A stretch of DNA of 61,050 nt from an uncultured Erysipelotrichaceae bacterium (GTDB taxonomy: Bacteria > Bacillota_I > Bacilli_A > RFN20 > CAG-826). Under the pieces are notes generated by a model that ran no database searches, was not told the origin of the DNA, and saw only the letters and a program-made list of their open reading frames with translations. The position numbers and the translations under genes were made by a program. Every line of letters starts with the position of its first letter. Position 1 is the first letter of the stretch. The stretch is from positions 1 to 61,050 of the forward strand of contig CADCGC010000004.1 in assembly GCA_902800905.1 (NCBI GenBank). The letters run 5' to 3'. This document shows positions 37,002-48,600 of this stretch, one piece after another.

Positions 37002-38927
37002 TTAACCAAGCGCTCCTTCAATATCAATTCCTTCACCGACTTTAGTGATTCCAAAATAATTCGCATAGAAATAGAAAGTTTCCTTTAATTCATCTAACTC
37101 GGTGATGAAATAGTCACTCCAAAGTTTTACTTTAAGGTAAATAACACCAAGATACTCTTTCATAATGCGATTATATAACAATGTGTAATATTCATTATCA
37201 ACGTTTTTAAATTGCTCGATAGCGGCAAAGGCGTCTTTAATTGTTAAATCCATTTGTCTAACGAAAGCTAAAGGATATAAATCAACGTTTTCAATATTAC
37301 CACTTGTTCCACCACTGGATGGATTAACAAGAGATTGATAATAGGCATAACGATTTCTAATCATATCGTATAGATCTCTCATCTGTGGAGCAACTTCTTT
37401 GTAATAATGTTCAATAAAGTCATACGCTAATTCATCGTAATATAAATCAACGTTCCACATTAAATTAGCTTCACAATACACTCTTAGTTCATCAAAGCAA
37501 GGCGCGTTACTATCACTAACACCTTGAGTCATAATGTATTGAGTATCATATTTCAATAATTCACGATACATTCCAGTAACTGAGCCAAAGTTATTAAAAT
37601 TCACAAAATACTTTTTGTAATTCAAATCATATAAATAAATAATGAGTTTCCCATACGCCACTTTGCCCCATCCTTCAAAAATACGGTAGATATCTTTATT
37701 GAGTGGTGAAGAAAATGGAACTGAAAAGTTAGCACGAATAGGAGCAACATACACTCTTAATTTGTCATGACATTTAATAATTGGATTACCATTAGAGTCC
37801 ACAGGTGGTTCTAAGGTTGTGTGATAGGCAAAAATTACATATTGAATTTCTCTTCCTGGATATTTCTCTTGAACATCCTTTTCAACAAGTTCAATAACGT
37901 GGTTCATGAAATTAATCTGCAAAGCAGAATAAGAACCCTTAGCCCATGTATTTAAAGCTTCTACGCAGTCAGGAAGCTTGTCGAAGTTGACGTTATTATC
38001 TTCTTGAGCGCACATCACAAATTTACAAAGTGGTTCTTTGTCAATAAAATCGAACAATCTCTTAGCGACCACTTTTTCGATTTCTGGTCCTGCACACCAG
38101 TTCAAACAGTTATCAATCATCATTCCATCTCGCTCAGGTTTAGACATATGTGGGTCAGTAAACCAATCTGGATGAGTTTCTCCATATGTTCTATGAGCAG
38201 GATCATCTTCATCAGTCATCCATGGTCCAAGAATTTTTTGAATTTGGCTATGTCCCCAAGTTCCACGACACCACTCACTGCCACGAGAGTTGTTGATTAA
38301 TTTCATACGTCTAGAATGCAAATCATTCGTATAAGTATAGACAGTAGAAATGCTACGCATATCATAACTTGGTCTTACAAATGTCTCTTTGTAATCGAGT
38401 AAATTGATTGTGGTCTTAGTTTCATAATAGATTTCTTGGTCATGATAATAAGTGTAACCAATCAATTCTTTTAATAAGTCATAGACACCATATAAAACTC
38501 CATCACCAGCAAAATCATCACTACTCACAATATAAATATTGTCATCTTTAGTGGAAATGAAATACGCTGATTGGGTTTTATCAATCAAGGAATAGTCATA
38601 ATTAGGGAAGTTAGCAACAAATTGTTCAGTAACACCTAAAGAGATATAGTGTTGACCTCCTCTAACTTCTCTTTCGTTAATCACTGGAAAATTATATCCA
38701 GTAGCGAGTCTCATAAAGTAAGTAAATTCACTCGCGGCAAAAGATTCTTTTGATTGTGGATTTCTACTAGTGACAATCGAATATACGGAGACACCATTTT
38801 CCATCAAGAATTTATCTTTAATGACCGTTGGTCCTTCTTCACTTTGAGAAGAGGAGGAAGGAGTAGAACAGCCTGAAATTGATAAAACCGCCACTAATGA
38901 AGTTAATAATAGTAATTTTCTTTTCAT
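37002..38927 (-). CDS. DUF4838-type lipoprotein, copy 2, lacking the CxCxxC motif
   Basis: 641 residues with lipobox ISGC (Cys20). The layout is the same as 5733-7619: an N-terminal alpha/beta domain (SFAASEFTYFMRLATGYNFP, HYISLGVT), then the DUF4838 core with THPDWFTDP and CAQEDNNVNFDKLPDC. At the position of the CxCxxC motif only one Cys (321) remains. AGGAGG lies 9 bases before the ATG. It lies between the large surface lipoprotein (13 bases) and the Big_2 lipoprotein (1 base) in the copy-2 operon. Loss of the Cys cluster may mean a different metal or disulfide status, or loss of activity. Confidence 0.8.
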   Translation of the reverse strand: MKRKLLLLTSLVAVLSISGCSTPSSSSQSEEGPTVIKDKFLMENGVSVYSIVTSRNPQSKESFAASEFTYFMRLATGYNFPVINEREVRGGQHYISLGVTEQFVANFPNYDYSLIDKTQSAYFISTKDDNIYIVSSDDFAGDGVLYGVYDLLKELIGYTYYHDQEIYYETKTTINLLDYKETFVRPSYDMRSISTVYTYTNDLHSRRMKLINNSRGSEWCRGTWGHSQIQKILGPWMTDEDDPAHRTYGETHPDWFTDPHMSKPERDGMMIDNCLNWCAGPEIEKVVAKRLFDFIDKEPLCKFVMCAQEDNNVNFDKLPDCVEALNTWAKGSYSALQINFMNHVIELVEKDVQEKYPGREIQYVIFAYHTTLEPPVDSNGNPIIKCHDKLRVYVAPIRANFSVPFSSPLNKDIYRIFEGWGKVAYGKLIIYLYDLNYKKYFVNFNNFGSVTGMYRELLKYDTQYIMTQGVSDSNAPCFDELRVYCEANLMWNVDLYYDELAYDFIEHYYKEVAPQMRDLYDMIRNRYAYYQSLVNPSSGGTSGNIENVDLYPLAFVRQMDLTIKDAFAAIEQFKNVDNEYYTLLYNRIMKEYLGVIYLKVKLWSDYFITELDELKETFYFYANYFGITKVGEGIDIEGALG

Positions 38928-38940
38928 CGCTAGCTACCTC

Positions 38941-41900
38941 CTATTTCACCGTGAATGAATATTCCAAAACGGTCATATTATATGCCGAGTCATACGCCAC
39001 AAATCTTAAGCGATATGTGCCCACCATCTGTAAACGACATGTTGTCTTATTAACAATGAAGCTTGGATCATAGATTTGATGATCTGAATCTAATGCATAT
39101 TCAATGACATCAACTTCTTCTTCGTCTTCATCGTGAACGTGGTGAGTTAATATTCTCGTTTCGTTAGTTGGCAAGATTAAAATCACATCAACTGTATATT
39201 TCCCGCTTTCATCACTTGCGGTGTAAGAAGGAATTGTAAACGAACTATTAAGACTATAAGTCTTTTGTGGTGGATTATTAACAACGATTGTTGGCTTAAC
39301 ATCATCATAAACAACAACAACTTCATTAGTTTCTTTAAAATTACCCGACGAATCTTTTACAAAGTAATGAATATGATATTCACCAACTTGTTCGATAACA
39401 AAAGAATCAGTCATATCTTTGTCACCTGTAATTGAGGTGCCGTCTGGTTTAGATACAGTAATTGATGTTTCTTTAATATCACTGATGACGTCATATGCCT
39501 CAAAAGTTGGGTAGACAAACAAATCACCTTTTTGTTGTTCGGTAATTAAAGCGGAGTTGTATTTAATTGTTGGCTTAATAATATCTTTACCCTTGCTTCT
39601 ATAGCCAATGAGTTGATCGCAAATCTTTTCCACTGCTAAAGCGGATTCACCTTTAACTCCTTTAAAGCCAACAGAAAGATAAATGCCACCTTTAAAGCCA
39701 TTGAAATCATCACCATTATCATCTTTGATGACAGTGCCAAGGACATTATGTCCTGTATCTTTGAACACTCTTGATGCATCATCATAATCTAAACCAATCT
39801 TGCCTTCAGATAATGCAAATTGAAGGACTGGCAAATATGGAGTAGAAATCGTTTGTTCATTAATATCAATATCAAATGTGATATGGATGTTCTTGTCTGC
39901 CGTATCAGTGAATCTAATACTGACAACATCCATGTTTTTGTATTCTTCAATATAACGTAAACCTAAATAGAATGAATATGGGTTCAACTCTTTAATAAAT
40001 GTTGAATATCCACCATCACTATTTCCGGTTAATGTGACATTGCTGGTTTCTTTGTAGTTACCAATACTCGCGGAATAATCACCAACAAAATAGCGAGAAT
40101 GATCAAATCCACCTTCACCGTTTGAAACATCAACGACTGGGATATCAAATGATAGGCTTGAAGTTGAAGATTTGCCTCTAGCTTCATAAGTCACTGTCGT
40201 AGAAGTTCCATTAGGGGCATATTCTCCGGTATATTCTTCACCATCAACTAAAATAACTGGTTCAACTTTTTTAACAACACCTTCATCAGTTTCAATTGCC
40301 TCAATATTATCAAAGTGATATTTAAATCCTTTAATTAAGGCAACAGGAAGATTTGGATCGTCAGTAAGGAAAATAGGCGTTGTTAATTCTTGAGCGTGAA
40401 TAATAAAGACTACTTCGCCAGTATTACCAACGTAATCTTTGCCGGTATAAACAACACGATAATCACCCACCATAGTTGGACGGAATTCATCGCTAGAAAT
40501 ATCTATCTTAAATCCGGTTGGACTAAATATTTCACGAGTAATATCAATCTTGCTATTAGTAGTGCCACCAGTTGCGCTAATTTCATCACAACGAGGAATC
40601 TTCACTAATTCGTAAGCATCAACAGTTACTTCACTAGGAAGCGGATACAAATCAAGAACTACATTTTCGGCAGTATCGACAGTTAGTACTCTCAAAGAAA
40701 TAGTGTCGGCAACATTTCCGCTTCGATCCTTTGCGCGATAAGTAATCGTATACGCTCCAGGTTTATTTACCATAAAAGCGTTATTAACGATAGAAACATC
40801 AATATCTTTCTTATTAACTGAGTCACGATATGAAACGCTTACATCATAATCAAGATCAAAATCATAGAAATCTTCAACGGACGCGTTAAAGATTGGATAT
40901 TTTTTCCCTACTACCGCTCTTGGCAATGATTTGGAATCATATCCTAATGTATCAACTTTAATAGTTGGAGCTTCATCATCAACAAGGACTTCGCTTGATA
41001 AAAGATATTTACCAACCGATTTAATTAAAATACGCCCGGTCTGATTTGAGAAAGAGGAAGGAATAATCGAAAGATAAAATTCACCACTTAGGAATCCACC
41101 CCAGGCGTTACTTCCATAAACAACCGGATCACTGAGGTCATTTATGAAATAAGTGTGGACGGTTTCTAACGATCCACGATAGTTATATAGTCTATTGTTT
41201 AATGCACAGTAAAGAATTTGAGCAGAAACAATCGTGTCATTATATTGTTGTCCACGATACGACAAATTCAAACCAGTTCCACTTTGGCCATTATGGAACT
41301 TGCCTAAATTGCTCTTTCCTTCTTTTTCTTCCCATTCCCAGCCTAGTTGCCAGTTACAAGAAGCACCCGCTCTAACGTAAGACATAGAGCCACTCTCATA
41401 AGAGCTATTCACGTGAGCGTCTTCAATACGAATATCAACATAATTTGTTTTATCAATCGAATCAGTAAGGCGAATCGTCATCGATGTAAAATCAGTGCTC
41501 ATATATGTGCTTGGATCAACCAAGAAATCAATTAATGAATGCGCATAAGCTCCAAGAGAACGGTCTTTATATCCTTTCCCTTCATAGGTAATCTTTTGTT
41601 CTTCCATAAAATCATTAATGGATAGAGGTTTGTTGAAAAGGATTTCGGTTCCATTTTTCACATCGATAAGAACACCTTCATGATGATAATCGGATGTGTT
41701 ATGACGATATTCGCCATAAGAAATATCGACCGGATTAGTGATTGTAAATAAGTTTTGGCTCTTTCTCGTACATAAATAGTTGACATATTGTTCTTCTTTA
41801 TGATGACCAAAATAGGCTTGGTAAATAACTCGGTATAATCCTGCTTCAGTAACAGTAAACGCTCGGCCTTGATAAGAATTACCATCTGGGTCATAGATGA

Positions 41901-42099
41901 CACCTTGGACATCTTTATATTGTCCTTCATATTCAAGGCGCCTAGTTTCAACGTTAATCACATCACCAATAAAAATATCATGGCTCTCAGTCGCTTTTAA
42001 AATCTTCACTGATAAAGGAGCGTTACTTTGAAAATCACAAGACACTAACGCCAAAGATAAGGAAATAACAAATAGGGAAACGATTCTTTTTGCTTTCAT
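38941..42099 (-). CDS. Large Ig/lectin-like surface lipoprotein of transporter copy 2
   Basis: 1052 residues with lipobox LVSC (Cys21). Co-linear with 7627-10725: SLIDFLVDPSTYMSTDF and IRLTDSIDKTNYVDIRI match SFIDFIVEPSTEG and ITLTDTDDSNNKVDIRF. A conserved VGKKYPIF segment (copy 1: NGNTYPLFPV) and several Ig-like repeats follow, such as GAYTITYRAKDRSGN and GDYRVVYTGKDYVGN. A second jelly-roll-like half begins near residue 660. The start overlaps the permease stop by one base (TAATG), with GGAGG 12 bases upstream. Pairing with the permease gene in both copies suggests that it serves substrate capture for the transporter (inference). No catalytic motif was recognised. Confidence 0.78.
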   Translation of the reverse strand: MKAKRIVSLFVISLSLALVSCDFQSNAPLSVKILKATESHDIFIGDVINVETRRLEYEGQYKDVQGVIYDPDGNSYQGRAFTVTEAGLYRVIYQAYFGHHKEEQYVNYLCTRKSQNLFTITNPVDISYGEYRHNTSDYHHEGVLIDVKNGTEILFNKPLSINDFMEEQKITYEGKGYKDRSLGAYAHSLIDFLVDPSTYMSTDFTSMTIRLTDSIDKTNYVDIRIEDAHVNSSYESGSMSYVRAGASCNWQLGWEWEEKEGKSNLGKFHNGQSGTGLNLSYRGQQYNDTIVSAQILYCALNNRLYNYRGSLETVHTYFINDLSDPVVYGSNAWGGFLSGEFYLSIIPSSFSNQTGRILIKSVGKYLLSSEVLVDDEAPTIKVDTLGYDSKSLPRAVVGKKYPIFNASVEDFYDFDLDYDVSVSYRDSVNKKDIDVSIVNNAFMVNKPGAYTITYRAKDRSGNVADTISLRVLTVDTAENVVLDLYPLPSEVTVDAYELVKIPRCDEISATGGTTNSKIDITREIFSPTGFKIDISSDEFRPTMVGDYRVVYTGKDYVGNTGEVVFIIHAQELTTPIFLTDDPNLPVALIKGFKYHFDNIEAIETDEGVVKKVEPVILVDGEEYTGEYAPNGTSTTVTYEARGKSSTSSLSFDIPVVDVSNGEGGFDHSRYFVGDYSASIGNYKETSNVTLTGNSDGGYSTFIKELNPYSFYLGLRYIEEYKNMDVVSIRFTDTADKNIHITFDIDINEQTISTPYLPVLQFALSEGKIGLDYDDASRVFKDTGHNVLGTVIKDDNGDDFNGFKGGIYLSVGFKGVKGESALAVEKICDQLIGYRSKGKDIIKPTIKYNSALITEQQKGDLFVYPTFEAYDVISDIKETSITVSKPDGTSITGDKDMTDSFVIEQVGEYHIHYFVKDSSGNFKETNEVVVVYDDVKPTIVVNNPPQKTYSLNSSFTIPSYTASDESGKYTVDVILILPTNETRILTHHVHDEDEEEVDVIEYALDSDHQIYDPSFIVNKTTCRLQMVGTYRLRFVAYDSAYNMTVLEYSFTVK

Positions 42100-43025
42100 T
42101 AGCTTTTAATACCTCCCATAGCGACAGACACTCTTAAACGTTTATTGAAAACGATAAAGACGATAACAATTGGTAAAGTTAGTAAGACAATAACCGCCAT
42201 TTGATGTGGGATGGTCGCCATTTCAGCAGAACCACCATAAACGAACATATAAATACCATAAGCCGCAGTTGGATAACTTGGGAAATATAGTAATGGAATC
42301 TGATAATCGTTCCAGTATGTAATAAATGAAAGAATAAAGACTGTAACGATTGTGTTTAAAGATTGAGGCAACACTACTTGAAGCATCGTTCTTAAATTGC
42401 TCGCTCCATCAACTTTTGCCGATTCAGCGTAATCGCGAGGAATAGAAGAAAATTGAGCGTGCAAAATTAAGAAATATATTGATAGGAAGTTAAACCTTAA
42501 AATCACCATACTGATAATTGAGTCAAACATTCCTAAGTTGTGTAACATTTGAATTTCACTCGCCATGCTACCAACGATTGGTAAGGCCATTGCTACGATA
42601 ACGAAAGCGTAGATAACTTTTGAGGCTTTGTATTTAAATGTTGAAGTAACATAAGCAACGATAACTGGACAAATTGTAAATGCTAATGAGGACAGCATTG
42701 AATAAAGTAAGCTATTGCCGAGAAGTCCAATCGCGTTAAATGTTTGTTGATATGGAGGTGGAGTAGTAACCGTTAATTCTTCCCACGCAAATTTAAAGTT
42801 ATCAAAGCTCAAAGATAATGTTTCAGATAAGTTTGGATATTGAGGATTAAAGACAAAACCAAATTCATCACTATCAGCTAGAGATGCATAGACCGACCAA
42901 ATAGTTGGAACGATTAACACTAATGTGTAAATAGTGAGTAAAACAAATAAGAAAACCGTGGTAACAGATGGTTTACCTTTAGTGGAAGATAAATGATTGT
43001 TTGTTCCTAATTTAATCTTTTTCAT
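42099..43025 (-). CDS. CUT1 sugar ABC transporter permease (LplC/MalG type), copy 2
   Basis: 308 residues with about six membrane helices. The EAA-type loop is ESAKVDGASNLRTMLQVVLP. FWNDYQIP-like YWNDYQIPLLYFPSYP is shared with copy 1. It is coupled to the following surface lipoprotein by a TAATG overlap and lies 2 bases after its partner permease. It imports oligosaccharide with 43028-43966 and the binding protein 43972-45600. Confidence 0.93.
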   Translation of the reverse strand: MKKIKLGTNNHLSSTKGKPSVTTVFLFVLLTIYTLVLIVPTIWSVYASLADSDEFGFVFNPQYPNLSETLSLSFDNFKFAWEELTVTTPPPYQQTFNAIGLLGNSLLYSMLSSLAFTICPVIVAYVTSTFKYKASKVIYAFVIVAMALPIVGSMASEIQMLHNLGMFDSIISMVILRFNFLSIYFLILHAQFSSIPRDYAESAKVDGASNLRTMLQVVLPQSLNTIVTVFILSFITYWNDYQIPLLYFPSYPTAAYGIYMFVYGGSAEMATIPHQMAVIVLLTLPIVIVFIVFNKRLRVSVAMGGIKS

Positions 43026-43027
43026 AA

Positions 43028-43966
43028 TTACCTAGTTACTCGATTAACAAGTTTTCTCACTCCAAAAGTCAAAGGTAGCACCACTAATGTGCAAACAAGA
43101 CCAATAAATGAAGCATATGGATAGTTAGCCTCACCTGCTCTTAATAACAAGTAGACATAGTAGCCAATCGTATAATGTTCGCTTGGTCCACCACCACCAT
43201 AGAAGTTGAATAAATTGTTCTGGTTAGTAAAGATTGAAGCAATACCAACAATCAAGAACGTTCCTAAAGTAGCGAAGATCGAAGGTAAAATAATGTGGAT
43301 GAATTCAGTAAAGGAATTTGTTCCATCAAGTTTTCCAGCTTCAATTACTTCAGGAGAAATTTGATCCATCGCTCCTGTATATACAAGAACTTGTGAACCA
43401 AAAGACACCCAAATTGAATAAGCAGTGATGACAATAAATGTTGTGTTATTTTCTTTTAAGAAAATATTTCCTCCACCTTCCATTTGAGAGAAATCAACTC
43501 CGAAGAAGAAATTCAAATACGAAGGGATTCCATTTCCTACAAATTGTTTGAACATAATGACTAACATAATTGCAGGAAGTAAGGATGGGAGGAATAAAAC
43601 AAATTTGAAGAAATTATAAAGGGTTCTTCTTTTGTAAATGTAATAAGAGAATAAGGTCGCCAATACCGTACCCGCTAAAGAGGTGAACAAATATACAAGT
43701 AATGAATTCCTGATATATGTCCAGAAAATCGGGGTTTGGATGTCGTTAGCGAACTTTCCAAAGTTCACTGATGGGTCAAAGATTAAAGAGCCAGACGAAT
43801 CTCTGGTTTGAAATGCTAATAAGAAGGACTGGAAATTGACGCCAAAATAGAAAATGAGAATTTGAGAGATAGGAATAATTAATAAAACCACATAGAAAAT
43901 AACATCTCCCTTTTTAAGAGGAGTTCTACCGACTCTATTAATTTTCTTTCCTCTCAATGATTTCAT
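43028..43966 (-). CDS. CUT1 sugar ABC transporter permease (LplB/MalF type), copy 2
   Basis: 312 residues with about six membrane helices. The EAA-type loop is EAGKLDGTNSFTEFIHIILP. It starts 5 bases after the binding-protein stop. Co-linear with 11615-12568, including FKFVLFLPSLLPAIML (copy 1: FKFFLFLPSIIPSILL) and the NLFNFYG segment. The two copies differ enough that they probably recognise different sugars (inference). Confidence 0.93.
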   Translation of the reverse strand: MKSLRGKKINRVGRTPLKKGDVIFYVVLLIIPISQILIFYFGVNFQSFLLAFQTRDSSGSLIFDPSVNFGKFANDIQTPIFWTYIRNSLLVYLFTSLAGTVLATLFSYYIYKRRTLYNFFKFVLFLPSLLPAIMLVIMFKQFVGNGIPSYLNFFFGVDFSQMEGGGNIFLKENNTTFIVITAYSIWVSFGSQVLVYTGAMDQISPEVIEAGKLDGTNSFTEFIHIILPSIFATLGTFLIVGIASIFTNQNNLFNFYGGGGPSEHYTIGYYVYLLLRAGEANYPYASFIGLVCTLVVLPLTFGVRKLVNRVTR

Positions 43967-43971
43967 ATTTG

Positions 43972-45600
43972 TTAGTTATCTTTAATTGGCCATTCATGAC
44001 GCATACGTTCTAATTGACCATCAAAATATTTTTTAATTGTTGGGTTACTACCAAGTCTAAAGTAATCCCATGGATGATTGTAAGGAGTGGAATCAACTGT
44101 GGATTTCCAAATGAAATAATAATGTTTGAACACTGATGGGTTGTTTACTTCAAGTGGTAATGAAGAATATGGATAAACAAGATTTGAATTTTGTTTTAAA
44201 TAAATCAAAGATTTCGCATAATTACTTAGTTTTGATTGATCTTCTGCACTCACTTCATAGTTAAGTGGTCTAGTAATTGATGTATCAGCGGTGAATTTTG
44301 AAAGCATCTTGTCAGAATGGACAAATTTCATAAATTCTTTAGCAAGTTTCTTATTGGAACAATTAGAAGAAACGACACCAAAGCTTTGAGAAAGTGATAA
44401 GTATGTATGCTTATGATTGCATTCTTCTGCTTTTTGTTCATTAGCAAATGGGATTGGCATAATTGCAAAATCTCTTCTTTTGCCGGTCTTTGATGTTTCT
44501 TTGGCAATCGCGGCAGAAGCTTCGTTTTCAAACCAAGAACCTTCAACAATCATTGCCACGTCAGGAGCGCCACCACTCTTGTTCTTTTGGACAAATTGTC
44601 TTTGGGCGGAGGTATGAGTGTCAGCAAAGATGTAATTAGATGAATCATTAATTAAATAATTCTTAAAGAAATCTAAAGCGCTATATCTACCGGCTTGTCT
44701 AGTTAACAAATATCCGTTTTTTTCGGTAATGGCAGTCGATTCCATCATCGAGACGTTTCCGTCTTCATCAACAGAATTAATTAAATCCGTGGCGGTACCG
44801 CTTAATGTAAGGTTCATAACGACATTATCAACGCCCTCATAATCCGCAAAGACATTAAATAAGTAGTCAGCAAAATATTCTTTAGCGTTTTGAGCGGTAA
44901 TGAATGGTTTAATGCCTCTTTCTTGTAAACCAGACATCAAAATACCAAATTCTTCATAAGTGGCTGGTAAACCATCGTCTGGTGTTCCAGCAATATTATC
45001 AGAACCTAAGGTCATTCTTTCATCGCCATAAGGAACGAATCTGTCATCAGGATCATTGGAGAGATATAAGTTTTGTTCTTTCCAAAGGGTGACATCATAA
45101 ACAAGTCCATAGAACGAATCATAGAAAGGAACGCCATAATATTTATTAGAAACATTAAGGTAGTTCTCCATTGTTTTATCGATTTTACTAAGAATTGTTT
45201 TACCAGGAGCGTCACCATATAAAGACAAATCAGCAGTCATCGCATCAGTAATATCAAGAAGCTTTCCTTTGTTGATTAAACCGAGGTAATCAATTTGTTC
45301 GGTAAAATAAATATCATCGTTTAAGACGTTGTTATTTAAATAGTCTCCATCTAAAGATGTATCACCAAAAACAGTGACTTTAACACCTTTACGTCCTTCT
45401 TGGAATTCTTCTGAGTCGGCATATAACTCTTCAAACATTTTAGCAGCGTTATCAAGCCATGTTGTTCCGATACCTTTATTTAAAGTACGAATATGCAAAT
45501 TGGCTTTGTCCGAGGCATCAGTAGATGTTGGGCTACAACTAGAAAAACCCGGGAGAACGATTCCTAACACCGACACTGCAACTAGTAATTTCTTATTCAT
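43972..45600 (-). CDS. Extracellular solute-binding lipoprotein (CUT1, long LplA type), copy 2
   Basis: 542 residues from the ATG at 45600 (GGAGG 8 bases upstream); the in-frame start at 45615 lies before that site. The lipobox is FSSC. Shared with copy 1: YGVPFYDSFYGLVYD, AGTPDDGLPATYEEF and IVEGSWFENEAS. A long insertion around residues 180-230 (SDNIAGTPDDG) is typical of the long branch. It overlaps the upstream surface-protein gene by 8 bases, so here the binding protein is embedded in a longer operon, unlike copy 1. Confidence 0.92.
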   Translation of the reverse strand: MNKKLLVAVSVLGIVLPGFSSCSPTSTDASDKANLHIRTLNKGIGTTWLDNAAKMFEELYADSEEFQEGRKGVKVTVFGDTSLDGDYLNNNVLNDDIYFTEQIDYLGLINKGKLLDITDAMTADLSLYGDAPGKTILSKIDKTMENYLNVSNKYYGVPFYDSFYGLVYDVTLWKEQNLYLSNDPDDRFVPYGDERMTLGSDNIAGTPDDGLPATYEEFGILMSGLQERGIKPFITAQNAKEYFADYLFNVFADYEGVDNVVMNLTLSGTATDLINSVDEDGNVSMMESTAITEKNGYLLTRQAGRYSALDFFKNYLINDSSNYIFADTHTSAQRQFVQKNKSGGAPDVAMIVEGSWFENEASAAIAKETSKTGKRRDFAIMPIPFANEQKAEECNHKHTYLSLSQSFGVVSSNCSNKKLAKEFMKFVHSDKMLSKFTADTSITRPLNYEVSAEDQSKLSNYAKSLIYLKQNSNLVYPYSSLPLEVNNPSVFKHYYFIWKSTVDSTPYNHPWDYFRLGSNPTIKKYFDGQLERMRHEWPIKDN

Positions 45601-48600
45601 GGTTTGTTCCTCCAATTGAACTATATTTCCATTTTTTAATAATAATTAAAGTTAAAAGTAAGACCGCTAAAGAGGTAAGTGTAATTGAAGAAGTTACGAT
45701 GTTGCCTCCACAACCGCTTGATGTATTTTGGCTAGGAAGAGGATGAGAATTCAAGAATGAATCAACGACACTATTAACAGCGTCAACGCTCGTTGCTGCT
45801 TTAACTGCTTCAATCGCAGCTAATGTTTCATTATTCAATTTAGCGAGTTCTTCTTCACTCATTGAATCATTCACTAAAGCTGCATAACGATCTTTAATGG
45901 CTTGCTGTCCTTGATGTTTAGCATCATTTAATTCAATCTCTTTCATTTGTTCATCAGTCAACACTGCGTCAATCTTTTCAAGTGCTTGATTAAGAAGGGA
46001 GCTGACTTCTTCTATAGTGGATGCATGTGAGATATTCATGGCAAATGATTCCTTAATCGTCATGATATCTTGAAGTTCTTCTTCGCGATATTGGCTATAT
46101 TCGTTTTCTTTATAAGAAGATAAAGTCAAAAGAGCAGCGTTTTGATATTTCTCAAACGAAGTAAAGATTTCATTAATAGAACTAGAAGCATCATTTAAAA
46201 CTTCAATAACCGCTTCAGAAGTAGCCGCACTATTAACCGATTGTTTAGCAGAATTAACAATATTAATAATCGCTTGTTGCTCTTCTTCATCATATTTAGA
46301 TAAATATGATTGAGAAACAAAATAATCTAATTTCCTTAAAGCATCTTCTTTAATATCGCTAAGTTCTTCAACAATGCCCCATGAATTTGTTAAGGAAGAA
46401 TAAACAAATTTAGAGGCACCAACTTCAAATGTGGTTTTTAATTTAGAGTCTTCATCAAAATAACCAAAACGTCCAGATATCACAATCGTGTCACCATCTT
46501 GAATATCAGGCTCATTGCTATTAAATAATTTAGTAAGAGAGAGTTGGTATGATGTAGGAGCGTTCTTAGAAATAAACGCAGCATTAGTGTTGGCTAATTT
46601 CTGTTCAATACCATTTCTAATGAATTTAATATTGTCTTCTTTTAAGGCATAACTACCAACACCACTATCACTATATTTCAATTCGTTTTCTTCTAATGAA
46701 AGTTGCATTACTTTTTTAGAATCGCTTGAAGAAGATTCGTATGCAAACCTTCCACAATAAATAGGAGTCACTGTGGATTTGATGGAAGATGGATAATAAT
46801 TACCGATCACTGCGGTGCCAGGCACATCACTTCTTTCATCTCCGTTATATGTAATCGCTACACGTGGATTGATACATTCTGGTAAAGAATCAACAATCGC
46901 ACTGATATATTCAAAACCATTAATGACAACACGAATCCAAGTGCGATTTCCTTCAATTAAATCAATCGCGCTGATACGGATACGGTATAAAGTATTGAGA
47001 GCAAAAGAAATCTTTCCGCCATCACCCATAAAGGTATCTTTGACATCTTCATTATTTGATGTGCACTGGAAGAAGAAACCGCCTGAATCAGTGCCAAAGC
47101 CAAACTTATATCCGTTATATTTAACTCCACGGAGTAAGAAGAACACATTCGCACCATATTTAGGAGTTGCGTTTGATTTATATGTAAAGTTAAATTCAAC
47201 GTTGCCGTTTGGATTATCTGGTCCGGTTGAAAATACGTTAAATTGATTCTTGTTTTGAACGTTTGTGTTAATATCGGAAGATCGCTCACTTCTCTTACCG
47301 TGGAACACTTGCTCTTCACCTAAAGATAAATCGTTTAATGTGACCGAATCATAACTACATAAATAATTGATGTATCCTTCTTCGCCATTAAGGATTGCTC
47401 TTTCCATGATTGCTAATCGAGTATCAACAACATCGATATCGGATTTAGCAGCGTTAACCGCATCCACAATTTCCTTGGTCTTAGTAGCAGAGCCAATCTT
47501 CGCTATGCAAGTACTAATAGCACCTTCTATTGTGTTAGCTTCAGAGTCCATATAATCCAAAACATCGACATAATTTGATATTTCTTTAATGTATTTAGTT
47601 TTGAACTCTTCAAATTTGTCTGGAGAGATTTCAAGAGAATCCATTAAAGAAACCGCATAATTATAGAAAGAATAGATTTCTTTCGCGGTATTTGAGTTAT
47701 AAATGCCTTCATTTAATTGATTACGAATATCAGAAATGTATTCATAATAATCTGGTTCGTATAGGTCTGAATCATATAAAAGATCAAATTGATCCATAAG
47801 ATACGACCTTAAATCAATCATTTGATAATCATCAACACCACTACCGACTTTAAGCATGGCTAATAAATCAATTTGAATGCCAAAACTTTCGCCAGGTTCT
47901 AAATCTAAAATCGGATTTTGACTATATTGTCCAGCCTTGTAGTTTTTGTAATTAAATACACCATCAAGAACAACAACTGTTCCCACTACTGGATTAAAGC
48001 TGCCTACTTGAGCTTGTCCACAAACAAGAAGTTCTGTTTCTTCTGTTCTTCTTCTAACTCCGTCATATAAACAGTTCGCATGTGGTTGACCATTAACACA
48101 AACACAATGAATGCTGGTTGGGTAATATCCATCATCAACAGTGATAGGTACTTCTTCAAAAGGAAGTTCGTTAGCCCAAATTAAGAAGTTCCAGTTATGG
48201 TCTTTATAGACATCTTTACTTGCTTTCGCATCAACAAGATATTGAGAAATATTGTTAATTTGATGAGGAACGGTGACAATTGCATCTCTAGTATAGACAT
48301 ATAATTTCGATTCTTTGATATGAAGCGAATAATCATCTCTAACAAAGTTCCCATTTAACACAAGCGTGTCTCCAGTAGCAATTCCACCCACTTCATCAAA
48401 AATTGTTTTTGGGATTAAATACTGGGTTTCTGATTGCTTATAGAAAACATCCACTGTGTCGATATAGTTAGACGGTAGATAGACCGTTGAGCCGTTTTCT
48501 TTCAAAAGAGTCAAAGAATCAGCTGACTCAATTTTGAAACCAGATTCGCTAACAGGGATATCATTCTCCACCAAATCAAACAAGATATTCCCGCTTAAGC

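Noticed and set aside
46815..47246. 143-codon plus-strand open frame inside the 45593-48748 gene
   Set aside because: It lies antisense to a well-supported surface protein, has low-complexity basic/Pro/Ser composition and no ribosome site. It is a shadow frame.
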